Part shown: positions 41,088-49,547 of the stretch, piece by piece | How positions within the stretch are numbered: position 1 is the first letter of the stretch | How the letters are laid out: every line of letters starts with the position of its first letter | Source of the DNA: Halosolutus amylolyticus | GTDB taxonomy: Archaea > Halobacteriota > Halobacteria > Halobacteriales > Natrialbaceae | Direction: 5' to 3' | Length of the DNA: 64,000 nt | Assembly: GCF_023566055.1 (NCBI RefSeq) | Contig: NZ_JALIQP010000001.1 | Coordinates: 62,001-126,000 of the forward strand | Made by a program: the position numbers and the translations under genes | The notes under the pieces: model-generated | Seen by the model: only the letters and a program-made list of their open reading frames with translations | The model's database searches: none | Told to the model about the DNA's origin: nothing

Positions 41088-43394
41088 CTACGCTTTCGTC
41101 CGGGGTTCGTTCTCCGGTTCGTTCCGTTCCGGGGTGCGATCGCGGGAGCCGAAAATCCGTTCCCTGAAGCCGCGCTTGTGTTGCGTCTCGGCGAGCAGGA
41201 CCGAGCACTCGACGTCGTCCAGCACGTCGAGGACGAGCGAGCCGCGGACCAGTCGCGAGAGCAGCCCCTTCTCGGTCGCGCCGATGATTAGCAGCGTCGC
41301 GTCCGTCGCCGCCTCCGCGATACGGGTCTCGACGTCGCCAGACTCGACGCGGAGGGTCGCGTCCGCCAGGCCGTGGTCGGCCGCCCACTCGTTCAGGAAC
41401 GCCTCTCCGGCGTCGGTGTCGTCCGCGACGTGAAGGAGAGTCACCTCGGCGTCGAACTCATCGCCGAGCGTCTCCGCGACTGCCGCCGAGAGCGCCGAGT
41501 CCGGACCGCCCGCGGTCGGGACGAGGATGCGCGACGGGTCGAAGCCGCGATCCTTGAAGACGAGGAAGTCGCAGGGCAGGTTGTGCGCGAGTTCGTCGAT
41601 CGCGGACTCCGCGCGACCGGACGAGTGGTGGTCTTCTCCCCACCCCATCACGGTCATGTCCGCGTCGAAGGTCGTCGCGGCGTCGAACACCTCCTCGAAC
41701 GTCCGGTGTGAGAGGATCACGTGCGTTTCCACGTCGACGTCGAGGGTCTCGGCGTCCGCTTTTGCGGTCTCGAGCAGTTCGTTGGCGGCGTCGTACGCGC
41801 CCCGATCGCGGGCCGCCGCCAGCGACGTCTGGTCGGGCACGTTCGCGATGTTGACCGCGACGACGGTGCCGTCACGCTCTTTCGCGATTGCCGACGCGAG
41901 CGTGATGAGGTGTTTCTCCGTGGCCGGGTTCGCCAGCGGCACCATCACGCGGTAGGTGCTCTTTTCGGGCTGGACGGACGTCGCCGCGGAGACGGCCGCG
42001 TCGGGCATCTCCTCGGAGCGATCGAGGATCCACGTCCCCAGCACGCCGCGCGTTTCCACCTTCTCGCGGGCGTACAAGAGGTACCAGAGCAGGGCGAATA
42101 CGACGAGTCCGGCCGAAAGGAGGATGATCCTCGGCTCGATGTACGCGATCAGCGCGAACGACGATACCGTCCCGATTATCGGGACGATCGGGTAGAGCGG
42201 GACCTCGAAGTCGGGGTCGTACCCCTCGACCTCCGACTCGCGCATCACGATCAGCGCGAGGTTGAGCAGTCCGTAAACGATGAGGTGGAGCACGGACCCC
42301 ATCGTCGAGAGCGACTCGACGCCCCCGGCGACGAGGAACACGAGGATGAGCGCGCCGGTGAGCGCGATCGACTTGTAGGGCGTCCCGAACCGCTTGTGGA
42401 TCTCGTTGAGTTTCGGGGTGACGATCTTCTCGCGCCCCATCGCGAAGTTGATCCGCGACGACGAGAGGATCGACGCGTTCGCCGAGGAGGCGGTCGCGAG
42501 CAGCCCGCCGATCAGCAGCATGCCGGCGCCGACGACGCCCAGCGAGTAGCCGAACACCTCGTAGTTGCCGAACAGCAGGCGGGCGGCGTCGACGACCGCG
42601 GTCTCGTTGTTGGCGACGAGGTCGTTCGGTACCGCCGCGAGCAATACGAGGAGAAACAGCGCGTACACGACCGTAACGATGACGACCGAGCCGAGGACCG
42701 CGAGCGGGAGGTTCCGCCCGGGGTTCTTGATCTCCTCGGCGACCGAGGTGATCTGGACGAACCCGAGATACGAGACGAAGATGATCCCCGTGACCGGGAG
42801 CACCTGGCTCGTCGTGCCCGGCGGCGCGAGCGGCCGTAGCGACTCCATGTCGGCGTTCAACAGCCCGACGACGGTGAAGACGGCGAGAATGCCCAGAAGC
42901 GACATGACGATGACGATCTGGAGCCCGCCCGTCTCCTTCGCGCCGAAGTAGTTGACCGCGATGAAAAGGAGGGCGCCCGCGAGTCCGATCACCTGCGCCG
43001 CCTCCAGCGTCAGCGGGCCGAGCCCAACCGATCCGAGCCCGACCAGCGCGTTGACGTACTCGCCGAAGCCGTACATGTAGAACGCGGAGGCGAACGCGAG
43101 CCCGAGCCAGTTCGCCCACCCCGCGACGGACCCGAACATGGGTCCGAGCGCGCGGTTCACGTAGAAGTACGCGCCGCCGGACTTGGGCATCGCCGTCCCG
43201 AGTTCGGAGGCGGACAGCGCGGTAAAGAGTGCGATGACCCCGCCGAGGACGAACGTCGCCGCGGCGAGCGGCCCGGCCCGTGCGACTGCCGTCCCCGGAA
43301 GGACGAAAATGCCGGCACCGATCATCGTCCCGATCCCGATCGTCAGCGCGGCGAGCGGGCCGAGGTCCTTCGCGAGTTCTTCTTCAGTACTCAT
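41088..43394 (-). CDS. APC-family amino acid permease fused to UspA domains
   Basis: A 768-residue fusion. Residues about 1-430 form a 12-helix APC-superfamily transporter, starting GPLAALTIGIGTMIGAGIFV, the typical substrate-binding GxGxI segment. Residues about 470-750 carry two UspA-like domains (YRVMVPLANPATEKH and RILVPTAGGPDSALSAAVAE), the second with IIGATEKGLLSRLVRGSLV. Such fusions are common in archaea and suggest cytoplasmic ATP-linked regulation of transport. The amino acid or amine carried is unknown. It starts at the ATG giving MSTEEELAKDLG; the upstream 285-base gap contains an AT-rich stretch near 43518-43575. Confidence 0.92.
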   Translation of the reverse strand: MSTEEELAKDLGPLAALTIGIGTMIGAGIFVLPGTAVARAGPLAAATFVLGGVIALFTALSASELGTAMPKSGGAYFYVNRALGPMFGSVAGWANWLGLAFASAFYMYGFGEYVNALVGLGSVGLGPLTLEAAQVIGLAGALLFIAVNYFGAKETGGLQIVIVMSLLGILAVFTVVGLLNADMESLRPLAPPGTTSQVLPVTGIIFVSYLGFVQITSVAEEIKNPGRNLPLAVLGSVVIVTVVYALFLLVLLAAVPNDLVANNETAVVDAARLLFGNYEVFGYSLGVVGAGMLLIGGLLATASSANASILSSSRINFAMGREKIVTPKLNEIHKRFGTPYKSIALTGALILVFLVAGGVESLSTMGSVLHLIVYGLLNLALIVMRESEVEGYDPDFEVPLYPIVPIIGTVSSFALIAYIEPRIILLSAGLVVFALLWYLLYAREKVETRGVLGTWILDRSEEMPDAAVSAATSVQPEKSTYRVMVPLANPATEKHLITLASAIAKERDGTVVAVNIANVPDQTSLAAARDRGAYDAANELLETAKADAETLDVDVETHVILSHRTFEEVFDAATTFDADMTVMGWGEDHHSSGRAESAIDELAHNLPCDFLVFKDRGFDPSRILVPTAGGPDSALSAAVAETLGDEFDAEVTLLHVADDTDAGEAFLNEWAADHGLADATLRVESGDVETRIAEAATDATLLIIGATEKGLLSRLVRGSLVLDVLDDVECSVLLAETQHKRGFRERIFGSRDRTPERNEPENEPRTKA

Positions 43395-43679
43395 TCCCGC
43401 TCACCACGCGAGAAATCGCCCGGCAGGCGCTCGTGCACTGTTCTGAACTGGCCGCCCTGACCCCGGTCGTCTTACGATCTCGTGGCGACGACTAGCGGTA
43501 TCCATCTTCGAAGTCAACATATCTATTCGATAGGCGAAGTGAATTTGAACCTTTTGCATTTGCTATTCCAGAGAATCGCCCGATTTTCGTCGGCACGAAT
43601 CGACGCGGGATCGGCGGCACATCGATCGGGGGTGAGAAACGAGACCCGATGCCCGATCGCGGGTCGCCTCTCGGCGGAC

Positions 43680-44123
43680 TCAGTCCTCGCCACCGTCGGT
43701 CTGGGGGAGCGCGACGACGGGCCGATCGGCCTGTGTGACGAGCTTCAGCGTGAGATCGCCGGAGAGGAACCGGGCGAGGCGGCCACCCTCGCGTGCCCGG
43801 TACGCGATCGCGCTCGCGTCGACCTCGTCTGCGGCCGCGAAGATCGACTTGGCGACGTTCCTGCCGTACGCGACGTGGTCGTCGGCGTCGGGGAACACCT
43901 CCCGGACGGCGGCGAAGGCGTCCGCGGCCAGTTCTTCGGACTGTTCGACCGGGGTCTTGTCCGGCACGCCCTCGCCCTTCTCGACGACGTGGAGTGCCGT
44001 GACGCGGTCCGGGTCGTACGGCTCGAGCGCGCGGGCCGTCACCCTGGCGTCGGCCTCGTGTGCGACGGGAACGAGAACGTGTGCGAGCAGATCGCGTGTT
44101 GGCGTCTCCGCTGGCTGGTCCAT
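43680..44123 (-). CDS. Universal stress protein
   Basis: A 147-residue UspA-type protein, MDQPAETPTRDLLAHVLVPV at the start, with a helix-strand pattern and a C-terminal strand RPVVALP. The usual GRSG loop is replaced by FLSGDLTLKLVT, so ATP binding is uncertain. I chose the ATG at 44123; an upstream in-frame ATG would add 40 residues of uncharacteristic sequence. It lies upstream of the APC permease gene on the same strand and may accompany it. Confidence 0.82.
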   Translation of the reverse strand: MDQPAETPTRDLLAHVLVPVAHEADARVTARALEPYDPDRVTALHVVEKGEGVPDKTPVEQSEELAADAFAAVREVFPDADDHVAYGRNVAKSIFAAADEVDASAIAYRAREGGRLARFLSGDLTLKLVTQADRPVVALPQTDGGED

Positions 44124-44245
44124 ACCGAATAGAGGCGAACGACTGTCAAAACGGTTTGGTGATTCGAGTCGTCGAGTGAGTCGAGGGCTGACTGGCCCCC
44201 GATCGAGCGAGCGCTCCGCCGTTGTGGGCGGGGCAGTTGACAAGA

Positions 44246-44251
44246 CTTAAT
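44246..44251 (+). promoter_or_regulatory. TATA-like CTTAAT before the TFE gene
   Basis: It is 26-31 nt before the ATG, so the TFE transcript is probably leaderless. Confidence 0.45.
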
Positions 44252-44276
44252 GGCTGGATGGCGTTATAGATAGCTA

Positions 44277-44801
44277 ATGGCTTTTGAGGACCTGCTCGAG
44301 GATCCGGTCATCCAGAAGTACTTGCACGAGCTCGTCGGTCCCAAGGGGATGCCCGTCGCGGCGGCACCGCCGGACGGGGAAGTGACCGACGAGGAACTCG
44401 CGGAGGAACTCGACCTCGAGTTGAACGACGTGCGCCGGGCGCTGTTTATCCTCTACGAGAACGACCTGGCGACGTACCGTCGGCTCCGGGACGAGGATTC
44501 GGGGTGGCTCACCTACCTCTGGACCTTCGAGTACGACAACATCCCGGAGAATCTCGAGGAGGAGATGTACCGGCTCCACGAGGCCCTGGAGGACCGCCGG
44601 GAGTACGAGCGCAACCACGAGTTCTACCTCTGTGAGATCTGCTCGATCCGGTTCGAGTTCGGCGAGGCGATGGACTTCGGCTTCGAGTGTCCGGAGTGTG
44701 GCTCGCCGGTCGAATCGATGGACAACGACCGACTCGTCAATGCGATGGACGATCGACTCGAGGCGCTCGAGGACGAACTCAACATCGACGCGGGAGCCTG
44801 A
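44277..44801 (+). CDS. tfe: Transcription factor E (TFE alpha)
   Basis: A 174-residue general transcription factor, the archaeal counterpart of TFIIE-alpha, which helps RNA polymerase melt promoters. Residues 1-100 form an extended winged helix (LEDPVIQKYLHELVG, then ELAEELDLELNDVRRALFIL). A C-terminal zinc ribbon has Cys119, Cys122, Cys138 and Cys141 (CEIC and CPEC). Its length is normal. It overlaps the DUF2110 gene by one base (TGATG), an arrangement conserved in haloarchaea as I recall. Confidence 0.95.
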   Translation: MAFEDLLEDPVIQKYLHELVGPKGMPVAAAPPDGEVTDEELAEELDLELNDVRRALFILYENDLATYRRLRDEDSGWLTYLWTFEYDNIPENLEEEMYRLHEALEDRREYERNHEFYLCEICSIRFEFGEAMDFGFECPECGSPVESMDNDRLVNAMDDRLEALEDELNIDAGA

Positions 44802-45487
44802 TGGTCGTACTCGCAACCAAACTGTACGTGGAGGGTGACGCCCGCGACCGGGCGCTGGATTCGCTCCGATCGCTCGTCGACAACGAGATCGGGGACCTCG
44901 ACGTCGACTTCGACATCGGCGTTCGCCACGACGACTTCCCGTCGGTGACGATCGAGGGCGACGACGCGGTCGTCGCACGAAACGTCCTGCGGGAGGAGTT
45001 CGGCGAGATCGTCCCCGATCTCGAGGCCGGCGAGACCTACGTCGGAACTCTCGAATCGTGGGACGACGACGGGTTCGTCCTCGACGCCGGACAGGGTGAG
45101 GGGGTCCGGATTCCGTCGGCCGAACTCGGGCTGGGCCCGGGATCCCCCGAACAGATCCGCGAGCGCTACGGCCTGGTCCAGCACCTGCCGTTGCGGTTCG
45201 TCTACGAGGCTCCGGACGCGGACGGGCGGAGCCGACTCGCCGACGACGAGGTCGATCGGCTCTACGAGTGGACCCGCGGGACCGGCCGGCTCAACGTCAA
45301 CAGCGCCACACGAGCGGAGGTACGGGCCACGCTCAACCGGGCCGGACACGCCCAGGACTACGTCACCGTCGAACGGCTCGGGCTGCTCGAACAGAGCGTG
45401 ATCTGCACCGAGGGCACCGATCCGCCGGGACTGCTGGCGAGCGTCGGCGAGTACCTCCCCGCGGAACTGCGCTGTGTCGTTCCCTAG
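44801..45487 (+). CDS. DUF2110 archaeal protein
   Basis: A 228-residue acidic soluble protein starting MVVLATKLYVEGDARDRALD. The N-terminal half is an alpha-beta fold and the second half contains a predicted small barrel (YVGTLESWDDDGFVLDAGQG) resembling RNA-binding S1-like elements. A helix-hairpin-like stretch LNVNSATRAEVRATLNRAGH follows. I recall this as DUF2110, found next to tfe in archaea, which suggests a role in transcription or RNA handling. It is translationally coupled to tfe. Confidence 0.85.
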   Translation: MVVLATKLYVEGDARDRALDSLRSLVDNEIGDLDVDFDIGVRHDDFPSVTIEGDDAVVARNVLREEFGEIVPDLEAGETYVGTLESWDDDGFVLDAGQGEGVRIPSAELGLGPGSPEQIRERYGLVQHLPLRFVYEAPDADGRSRLADDEVDRLYEWTRGTGRLNVNSATRAEVRATLNRAGHAQDYVTVERLGLLEQSVICTEGTDPPGLLASVGEYLPAELRCVVP

Positions 45488-45488
45488 T

Positions 45489-46265
45489 ATGAATCGACGG
45501 CTCGTTCTCGCGATCCTCGCGGTCGCGCTCCTCACGATGGGAGCCGGCTGTTCGGCGATCTTCGGCGGCATCTCCGACGAGGAACTCGATCGCGAACAGG
45601 AGTACGACGATCTCAGGGACAGCGACGCCGACGTGGCGATCGACATCGAGGGCGGGAGCCTGATCGGTGACGGCGAGTTCCGCGCGGTGTACGACCTCAA
45701 CGACACCGAGGAACTCTCGCTGTACCGATCGACGTTCTATCGCGACGAGGCGCTCGACATCCACAGCGTCCGGTACTGGTACCCCAACGGGACGGAACTG
45801 AACGGCTCGGAACTCGACGTCGACCAGGGCCGATCGAGCACGGACGTCGTCGTGCCGGACGGCAACGGCACCCTCGCGTTCTCGGGGTCGGCAGGCGGCA
45901 AGACCTTCCGTCTTCCGGCGTACGTGACGGGATCGTACGAGGTGACTCTCCCGGAAGACCACCGGACGTCGAACTTCCTGTTCGGCGACGTCAATCCGGG
46001 CGGCTTCGAGCGCGAGACGGTCGACGGCAACCGGGAGCGGCTGGTCTGGGACGAGGTCGACAGTACGATCTCACTCAGGTTCTATCACGCCAGGGACATT
46101 ACGCTGTTCGCCGGGCTCGTGGGGACGGTCGTCCTGCTCGGTGGCGTCGGGATCGGGTACTATTACCGGAAAGTCAAACGGCTTCGCGAACAGCGAGCGG
46201 AGATGGGGGTAGATGTCGACCTCGATGACGACGACGACGGCGGCCCACCGCCGGGCTTGCGGTAA
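45489..46265 (+). CDS. DUF5803-like lipoprotein with a C-terminal membrane anchor
   Basis: A 258-residue protein with an N-terminal signal sequence ending in a lipobox, LLTMGAGC (Cys21), for lipid modification outside the membrane. An extracellular beta-rich domain (about 45-205) has many NG and DG turns. A second membrane helix (TLFAGLVGTVVLLGGVGIGY, about 207-226) and a basic cytoplasmic end follow, then an acidic tail. I think it belongs to DUF5803, which accompanies DUF2110 in haloarchaea. It starts one base after the DUF2110 stop. I chose the ATG that gives the signal peptide, five codons after another in-frame ATG. Confidence 0.8.
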   Translation: MNRRLVLAILAVALLTMGAGCSAIFGGISDEELDREQEYDDLRDSDADVAIDIEGGSLIGDGEFRAVYDLNDTEELSLYRSTFYRDEALDIHSVRYWYPNGTELNGSELDVDQGRSSTDVVVPDGNGTLAFSGSAGGKTFRLPAYVTGSYEVTLPEDHRTSNFLFGDVNPGGFERETVDGNRERLVWDEVDSTISLRFYHARDITLFAGLVGTVVLLGGVGIGYYYRKVKRLREQRAEMGVDVDLDDDDDGGPPPGLR

Positions 46266-46404
46266 CGTCGCGACGCGGTCGTCTTCTGATTTGCTCCCTC
46301 TCGGCCCCGACACGTCCCTCTCTCGTGCGGAGTGCTGTCCGTCAGTTCCGGCGCACCCGCGACCGACCTGCGGTTCCGCCGGGAACTCGGTACAGCGGTC
46401 CGTA

Positions 46405-46881
46405 TCAGGCGTGAATCGTCCGCTCGTCGAGCCAGACGACCGCGCTGTCGTCGATTTCGATCCGTCCGCGCACGTACCGGGTCCCCGTGGCGATTCGCGT
46501 TGGCTCGAGGGCGGCCGTTCGCACCGTCTCCGTGGTGCCGACCTCGTCGACGAGCCAGCCGTAGTAGGTGTCCCCATCGTCCGGGGGAGTGAAAACGAGG
46601 AGTTTCGGCTCGTCGACCCGGTCTCCGGGCCGCATCGTCGACGTGAACACCCGGGGAAGATCGATGACCCGAACTCGTTCGCCGGCGACGGTGACGGTGC
46701 CGGCGTTCCACGGGTCAGCGGCGGACGTGAGCGTCTCCTCACCGTTGACGCCGAGAACGGACGCGACGGCGTCGGCCGCGACGCAGTAGCTCGTCGCGTC
46801 GAGTTCGAACGTCAGAACAGTAACGTCATCTGATACGTCTCCGTCATCGCCGCCGTCACGCGGATTCGAAACCGACGTCAT
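46405..46881 (-). CDS. cheW: CheW-like chemotaxis adaptor, first copy
   Basis: A 158-residue CheW domain protein: VTVLTFELDATSYCVAADAV at the start, then a glycine-containing GERVRVIDLPRVF and GWLVDEVGTTETV segments typical of CheW. CheW couples transducers to CheA. It is shorter and more divergent than the second copy and is transcribed away from the rest of the che genes, with a leaderless TATA-like element. It could link a distinct set of transducers. Confidence 0.87.
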   Translation of the reverse strand: MTSVSNPRDGGDDGDVSDDVTVLTFELDATSYCVAADAVASVLGVNGEETLTSAADPWNAGTVTVAGERVRVIDLPRVFTSTMRPGDRVDEPKLLVFTPPDDGDTYYGWLVDEVGTTETVRTAALEPTRIATGTRYVRGRIEIDDSAVVWLDERTIHA

Positions 46882-46904
46882 CCGATACGCTCGGTGCCCA
46901 CAGC

Positions 46905-46914
46905 AAAAAATAAG
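46905..46914 (-). promoter_or_regulatory. TATA-like element of the first cheW
   Basis: On the minus strand this reads CTTATTTTTT, centred about 28 nt before the ATG, consistent with a leaderless transcript. Confidence 0.5.
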
Positions 46915-47025
46915 TCTTGTGTGTTCGGCTACCGGTCCGGACGCGGGATCGCCGCCAGGTCGCCAGTCCCGGACGGATCGGTCGATCGGTTCCGTCAGCG
47001 TCCGTGACGGTGTCGGCAGTCAACG

Positions 47026-47032
47026 TTTTATT
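47026..47032 (+). promoter_or_regulatory. TATA-like TTTTATT of the second cheW
   Basis: It lies 28-34 nt before the ATG, at leaderless spacing, on the opposite strand to the other cheW promoter in the shared 178-bp gap. Confidence 0.5.
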
Positions 47033-47059
47033 GGTGGAATGTGATACACGAACAGGAAC

Positions 47060-47839
47060 ATGGCCCCGGATCTGCCCGAAAAGCTTCTCGGAATTACTAT
47101 CGACGACGCTGACGAGCAACGAGAGGAGTCGGACAGTTCGGCCGACGAGGAGGCACGACGCTGGTTCGTCTTCGTCGGCCTCGGTGAACACCGACTCGCA
47201 CTCCCGGTCGACGAGGTGAAGACGATCACGGAGGCCCCGACGGACCTGACGCGGGTCCCCCGATCGCCGGCGGCGATCGAGGGGGTGACGGATCTCCGGG
47301 GCGACATCACTGCGGTCGTCGATCCACGCGTCCACTTTCCCGTGACGGACGATGAGTCGGAGCGCAACCGGTTGCTGGTCTTCGATCGCCCGGCCGATCA
47401 GCAGTCGGCGGGGATCCGGATCGACGACGTGATTGGCGTCGAAGCCGTCCCGGAACGGGACGTCCTCGACGAGAACGCCATCGAGGAGCGTGACCTGTCG
47501 GGCGACGCGCTCGAGCACCCGCTCGTCGTCGCGATCGTCGAACAGGAGCGCGAACCGGACCGTACTGCGGGGAGCGTCGTCGCGACGGCCGACGGGGAGA
47601 GCGGCGTCGATACCGGGGCCTCGAGCGGACCGGGCGGTGTGGCCGCGCTGGCGCGGGGTCGATCGATCGGAAGCGGCCTCGACTCGATCGGTGAGACGTT
47701 CGATATCGACGCCGACGAGGAGGTCGACGACGCGGCGGAGTCGGAGGACGAGACCACGGAGATCGTCGTCGAGGCGACCGCAGTGATCGACGTCGACAAA
47801 CTGCTGTTAGCGTCGGGACACGGCGCAAACGGCCCGTAG
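47060..47839 (+). CDS. cheW: CheW chemotaxis adaptor with acidic extension
   Basis: A 259-residue protein. Residues about 33-155 form a CheW domain (RRWFVFVGLGEHRLALPVDE, GVTDLRGDITAVVDPRVHF, GIRIDDVIGVEAVPE). A variable Ser/Gly/Asp-rich insertion of about 70 residues comes before the final strand segment (TAVIDVDKLLLASG), which should close the CheW barrel, so the insertion loops out of the domain rather than extending it. CheW links transducers to CheA. It is 125 bases upstream of cheY. Confidence 0.9.
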   Translation: MAPDLPEKLLGITIDDADEQREESDSSADEEARRWFVFVGLGEHRLALPVDEVKTITEAPTDLTRVPRSPAAIEGVTDLRGDITAVVDPRVHFPVTDDESERNRLLVFDRPADQQSAGIRIDDVIGVEAVPERDVLDENAIEERDLSGDALEHPLVVAIVEQEREPDRTAGSVVATADGESGVDTGASSGPGGVAALARGRSIGSGLDSIGETFDIDADEEVDDAAESEDETTEIVVEATAVIDVDKLLLASGHGANGP

Positions 47840-47892
47840 ACACGATCTCAGATGTCGGGGTCTGAGGCGTCTCTCACAGCCGTATTCGGCGT

Positions 47893-47908
47893 TTATCATT
47901 ACTGATAA
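47893..47908. promoter_or_regulatory. Perfect inverted repeat TTATCATTACTGATAA upstream of cheY
   Basis: TTATCA and TGATAA are separated by four bases, in an AT-rich stretch about 60-70 nt before the cheY ATG. A similar TTATCATTGGTGA lies upstream of the transducer gene at 59189-59201. It may be an operator for the che genes, but only two copies are seen. Confidence 0.35.
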
Positions 47909-47964
47909 TCGAGAGACAGCATTTATGGTAGTTGTATTTCTATCAGCGGTTGGTGTACTACTGA

Positions 47965-48327
47965 ATGTCGACAGGGGTGCTCATCGTGGACGACTCTCAT
48001 TTTATGCGGAATTTGCTCCGACAGATCCTAGAACAGGATTACCGCATTCTCGGAGAGGCGTCCAACGGCGCTGAAGCAGTCAAACTGTACAAAGAATACG
48101 ATCCGGACATCGTAATGATGGACATCGTGATGCCGAAATGCAACGGCATCAAGGCCACCGCGGCGATCAAGAAACTCGACCCCAATGCGCGCGTCATCAT
48201 GTGTACGAGCGTCGGCCAGCGGGAGAAGATGAAACTCGCCGTGAAAGCTGGCGCGGACGGCTACGTCACGAAACCGTTCGAAGAACCCAGCGTCAGAAAG
48301 GCCCTCTCCGACGTCGTCGCTGCATGA
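47965..48327 (+). CDS. cheY: Chemotaxis response regulator CheY
   Basis: A 120-residue single-domain receiver. The acidic pair is Asp9/Asp10 in LIVDDSHFMR, the phosphorylation site is Asp53 in MMDIVMP, the switch region reads IMCTSVGQ, and the conserved Lys is in YVTKPFEEP. CheY carries phosphate from CheA to the archaellum motor, through CheF-type adaptors in archaea (not found in this window). It overlaps cheB by four bases and heads a tightly packed operon that runs to cheR. Confidence 0.95.
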   Translation: MSTGVLIVDDSHFMRNLLRQILEQDYRILGEASNGAEAVKLYKEYDPDIVMMDIVMPKCNGIKATAAIKKLDPNARVIMCTSVGQREKMKLAVKAGADGYVTKPFEEPSVRKALSDVVAA

Positions 48328-49547
48328 CGGGAGTACTCGTTGTCGACGACTCGCAGTTCATGCGGACAGTCATCGGCAACGCGCTCTCCGACGCTGGCTA
48401 CGACGTCGAAACGGCATCGAACGGCGCGGAAGCGATCGACGCCGTCGCGGAGTACGATCCCGACGTCGTGACGATGGACGTCGAGATGCCCGAACTGGGC
48501 GGGATCGAGGCCGTCGAGCGGATCATGGCGACGAATCCGACGCTGATTCTCATGCTCAGTGCGTACACGGAATCCGGCACGGAAGCCACGCTCGACGCGC
48601 TGGAACGCGGCGCCGTGGAGTTCCTCCACAAGCCGGACCCCAGCAATCCGGGATCGAAGAACATCGCACACCTCGCCGAGGAGGTCGTCGAGACGGTCGA
48701 CGAACTCGCCGACGCGGACGTCTCCTCGCTCGCGCTCGCCCGGGCTGCCGCGGCCGTCCACTCGACGAGCAGTGCGACGGATGCCGTGAGCAACCGGTCG
48801 GCCACGCCCGCGGCGGGCCCCGTCACCGAATCCGGGACGGCGACGGCCTCGCCGGGAGCCGGTCCGACACCGGCACCCGGAGCAGGTGCCGATCCGGACG
48901 CGGCAGGCGAGGACGAGGCGATCGAACCGGTCTCGATCGACGACGAACCCGACGCCGATCCGACGATCGTGATCGGTGCGTCGACCGGCGGGCCGAAGAT
49001 CGTCGAACGACTCTTCACGCGGCTCCCGGCGGCGCTGGGCGCGACGGTCCTCGTCGTCCAGCACATGCCCGTGGGCTTTACCGGCCGGTTCGCCGATCGA
49101 CTCGACTCGCTGAGCGAGTACGACGTCCGTGAAGCGTCGGACGGCGATCGGATCGGTCCCGGCGAGGCGGCGGTCGCACCCGGCGATCACCACCTCGAGG
49201 TGGCACGGGCTACCGACGGGAGCCTCGTCCTCCGACTGGACGACGGGCCGCGGATTCACGGCGTTCGGCCGGCGATCGACGTGACGATGGAGACCGCCGC
49301 CGAGGCTGTCGCCGACCCGCTCTGTGGCGTCGTGTTGACCGGCATGGGTCGTGACGGGGCCGGCGGTATCGAGGCGATTTCGGCCGCCGGCGGCCACACC
49401 ATCGCCCAGGACGAGGCGACGAGTCCGGTCTTTGGCATCCCCTGTCAGGCGATCGAAACGGGTTGTATCGACGAGGTTGCCCCCGCAAGCGAGATCGTCG
49501 ACGAGATCGTCGACGCGTTTGCAACGGACGGTGAGAACGATGACTGA
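48324..49547 (+). CDS. cheB: Chemotaxis methylesterase CheB
   Basis: A 407-residue protein with an N-terminal receiver (Asp52 in TMDVEMP) and a C-terminal methylesterase/deamidase domain. The catalytic serine is in VIGASTGGP (Ser220), the histidine in VQHMPVGFTGRF and the aspartate in GMGRDGAGG. Between them is a haloarchaeal linker of about 80 residues rich in Ala, Gly and Pro. CheB removes methyl groups from transducers for adaptation. I placed the start at the ATG overlapping the cheY stop. It overlaps cheA by eight bases. Confidence 0.94.
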   Translation: MTGVLVVDDSQFMRTVIGNALSDAGYDVETASNGAEAIDAVAEYDPDVVTMDVEMPELGGIEAVERIMATNPTLILMLSAYTESGTEATLDALERGAVEFLHKPDPSNPGSKNIAHLAEEVVETVDELADADVSSLALARAAAAVHSTSSATDAVSNRSATPAAGPVTESGTATASPGAGPTPAPGAGADPDAAGEDEAIEPVSIDDEPDADPTIVIGASTGGPKIVERLFTRLPAALGATVLVVQHMPVGFTGRFADRLDSLSEYDVREASDGDRIGPGEAAVAPGDHHLEVARATDGSLVLRLDDGPRIHGVRPAIDVTMETAAEAVADPLCGVVLTGMGRDGAGGIEAISAAGGHTIAQDEATSPVFGIPCQAIETGCIDEVAPASEIVDEIVDAFATDGENDD

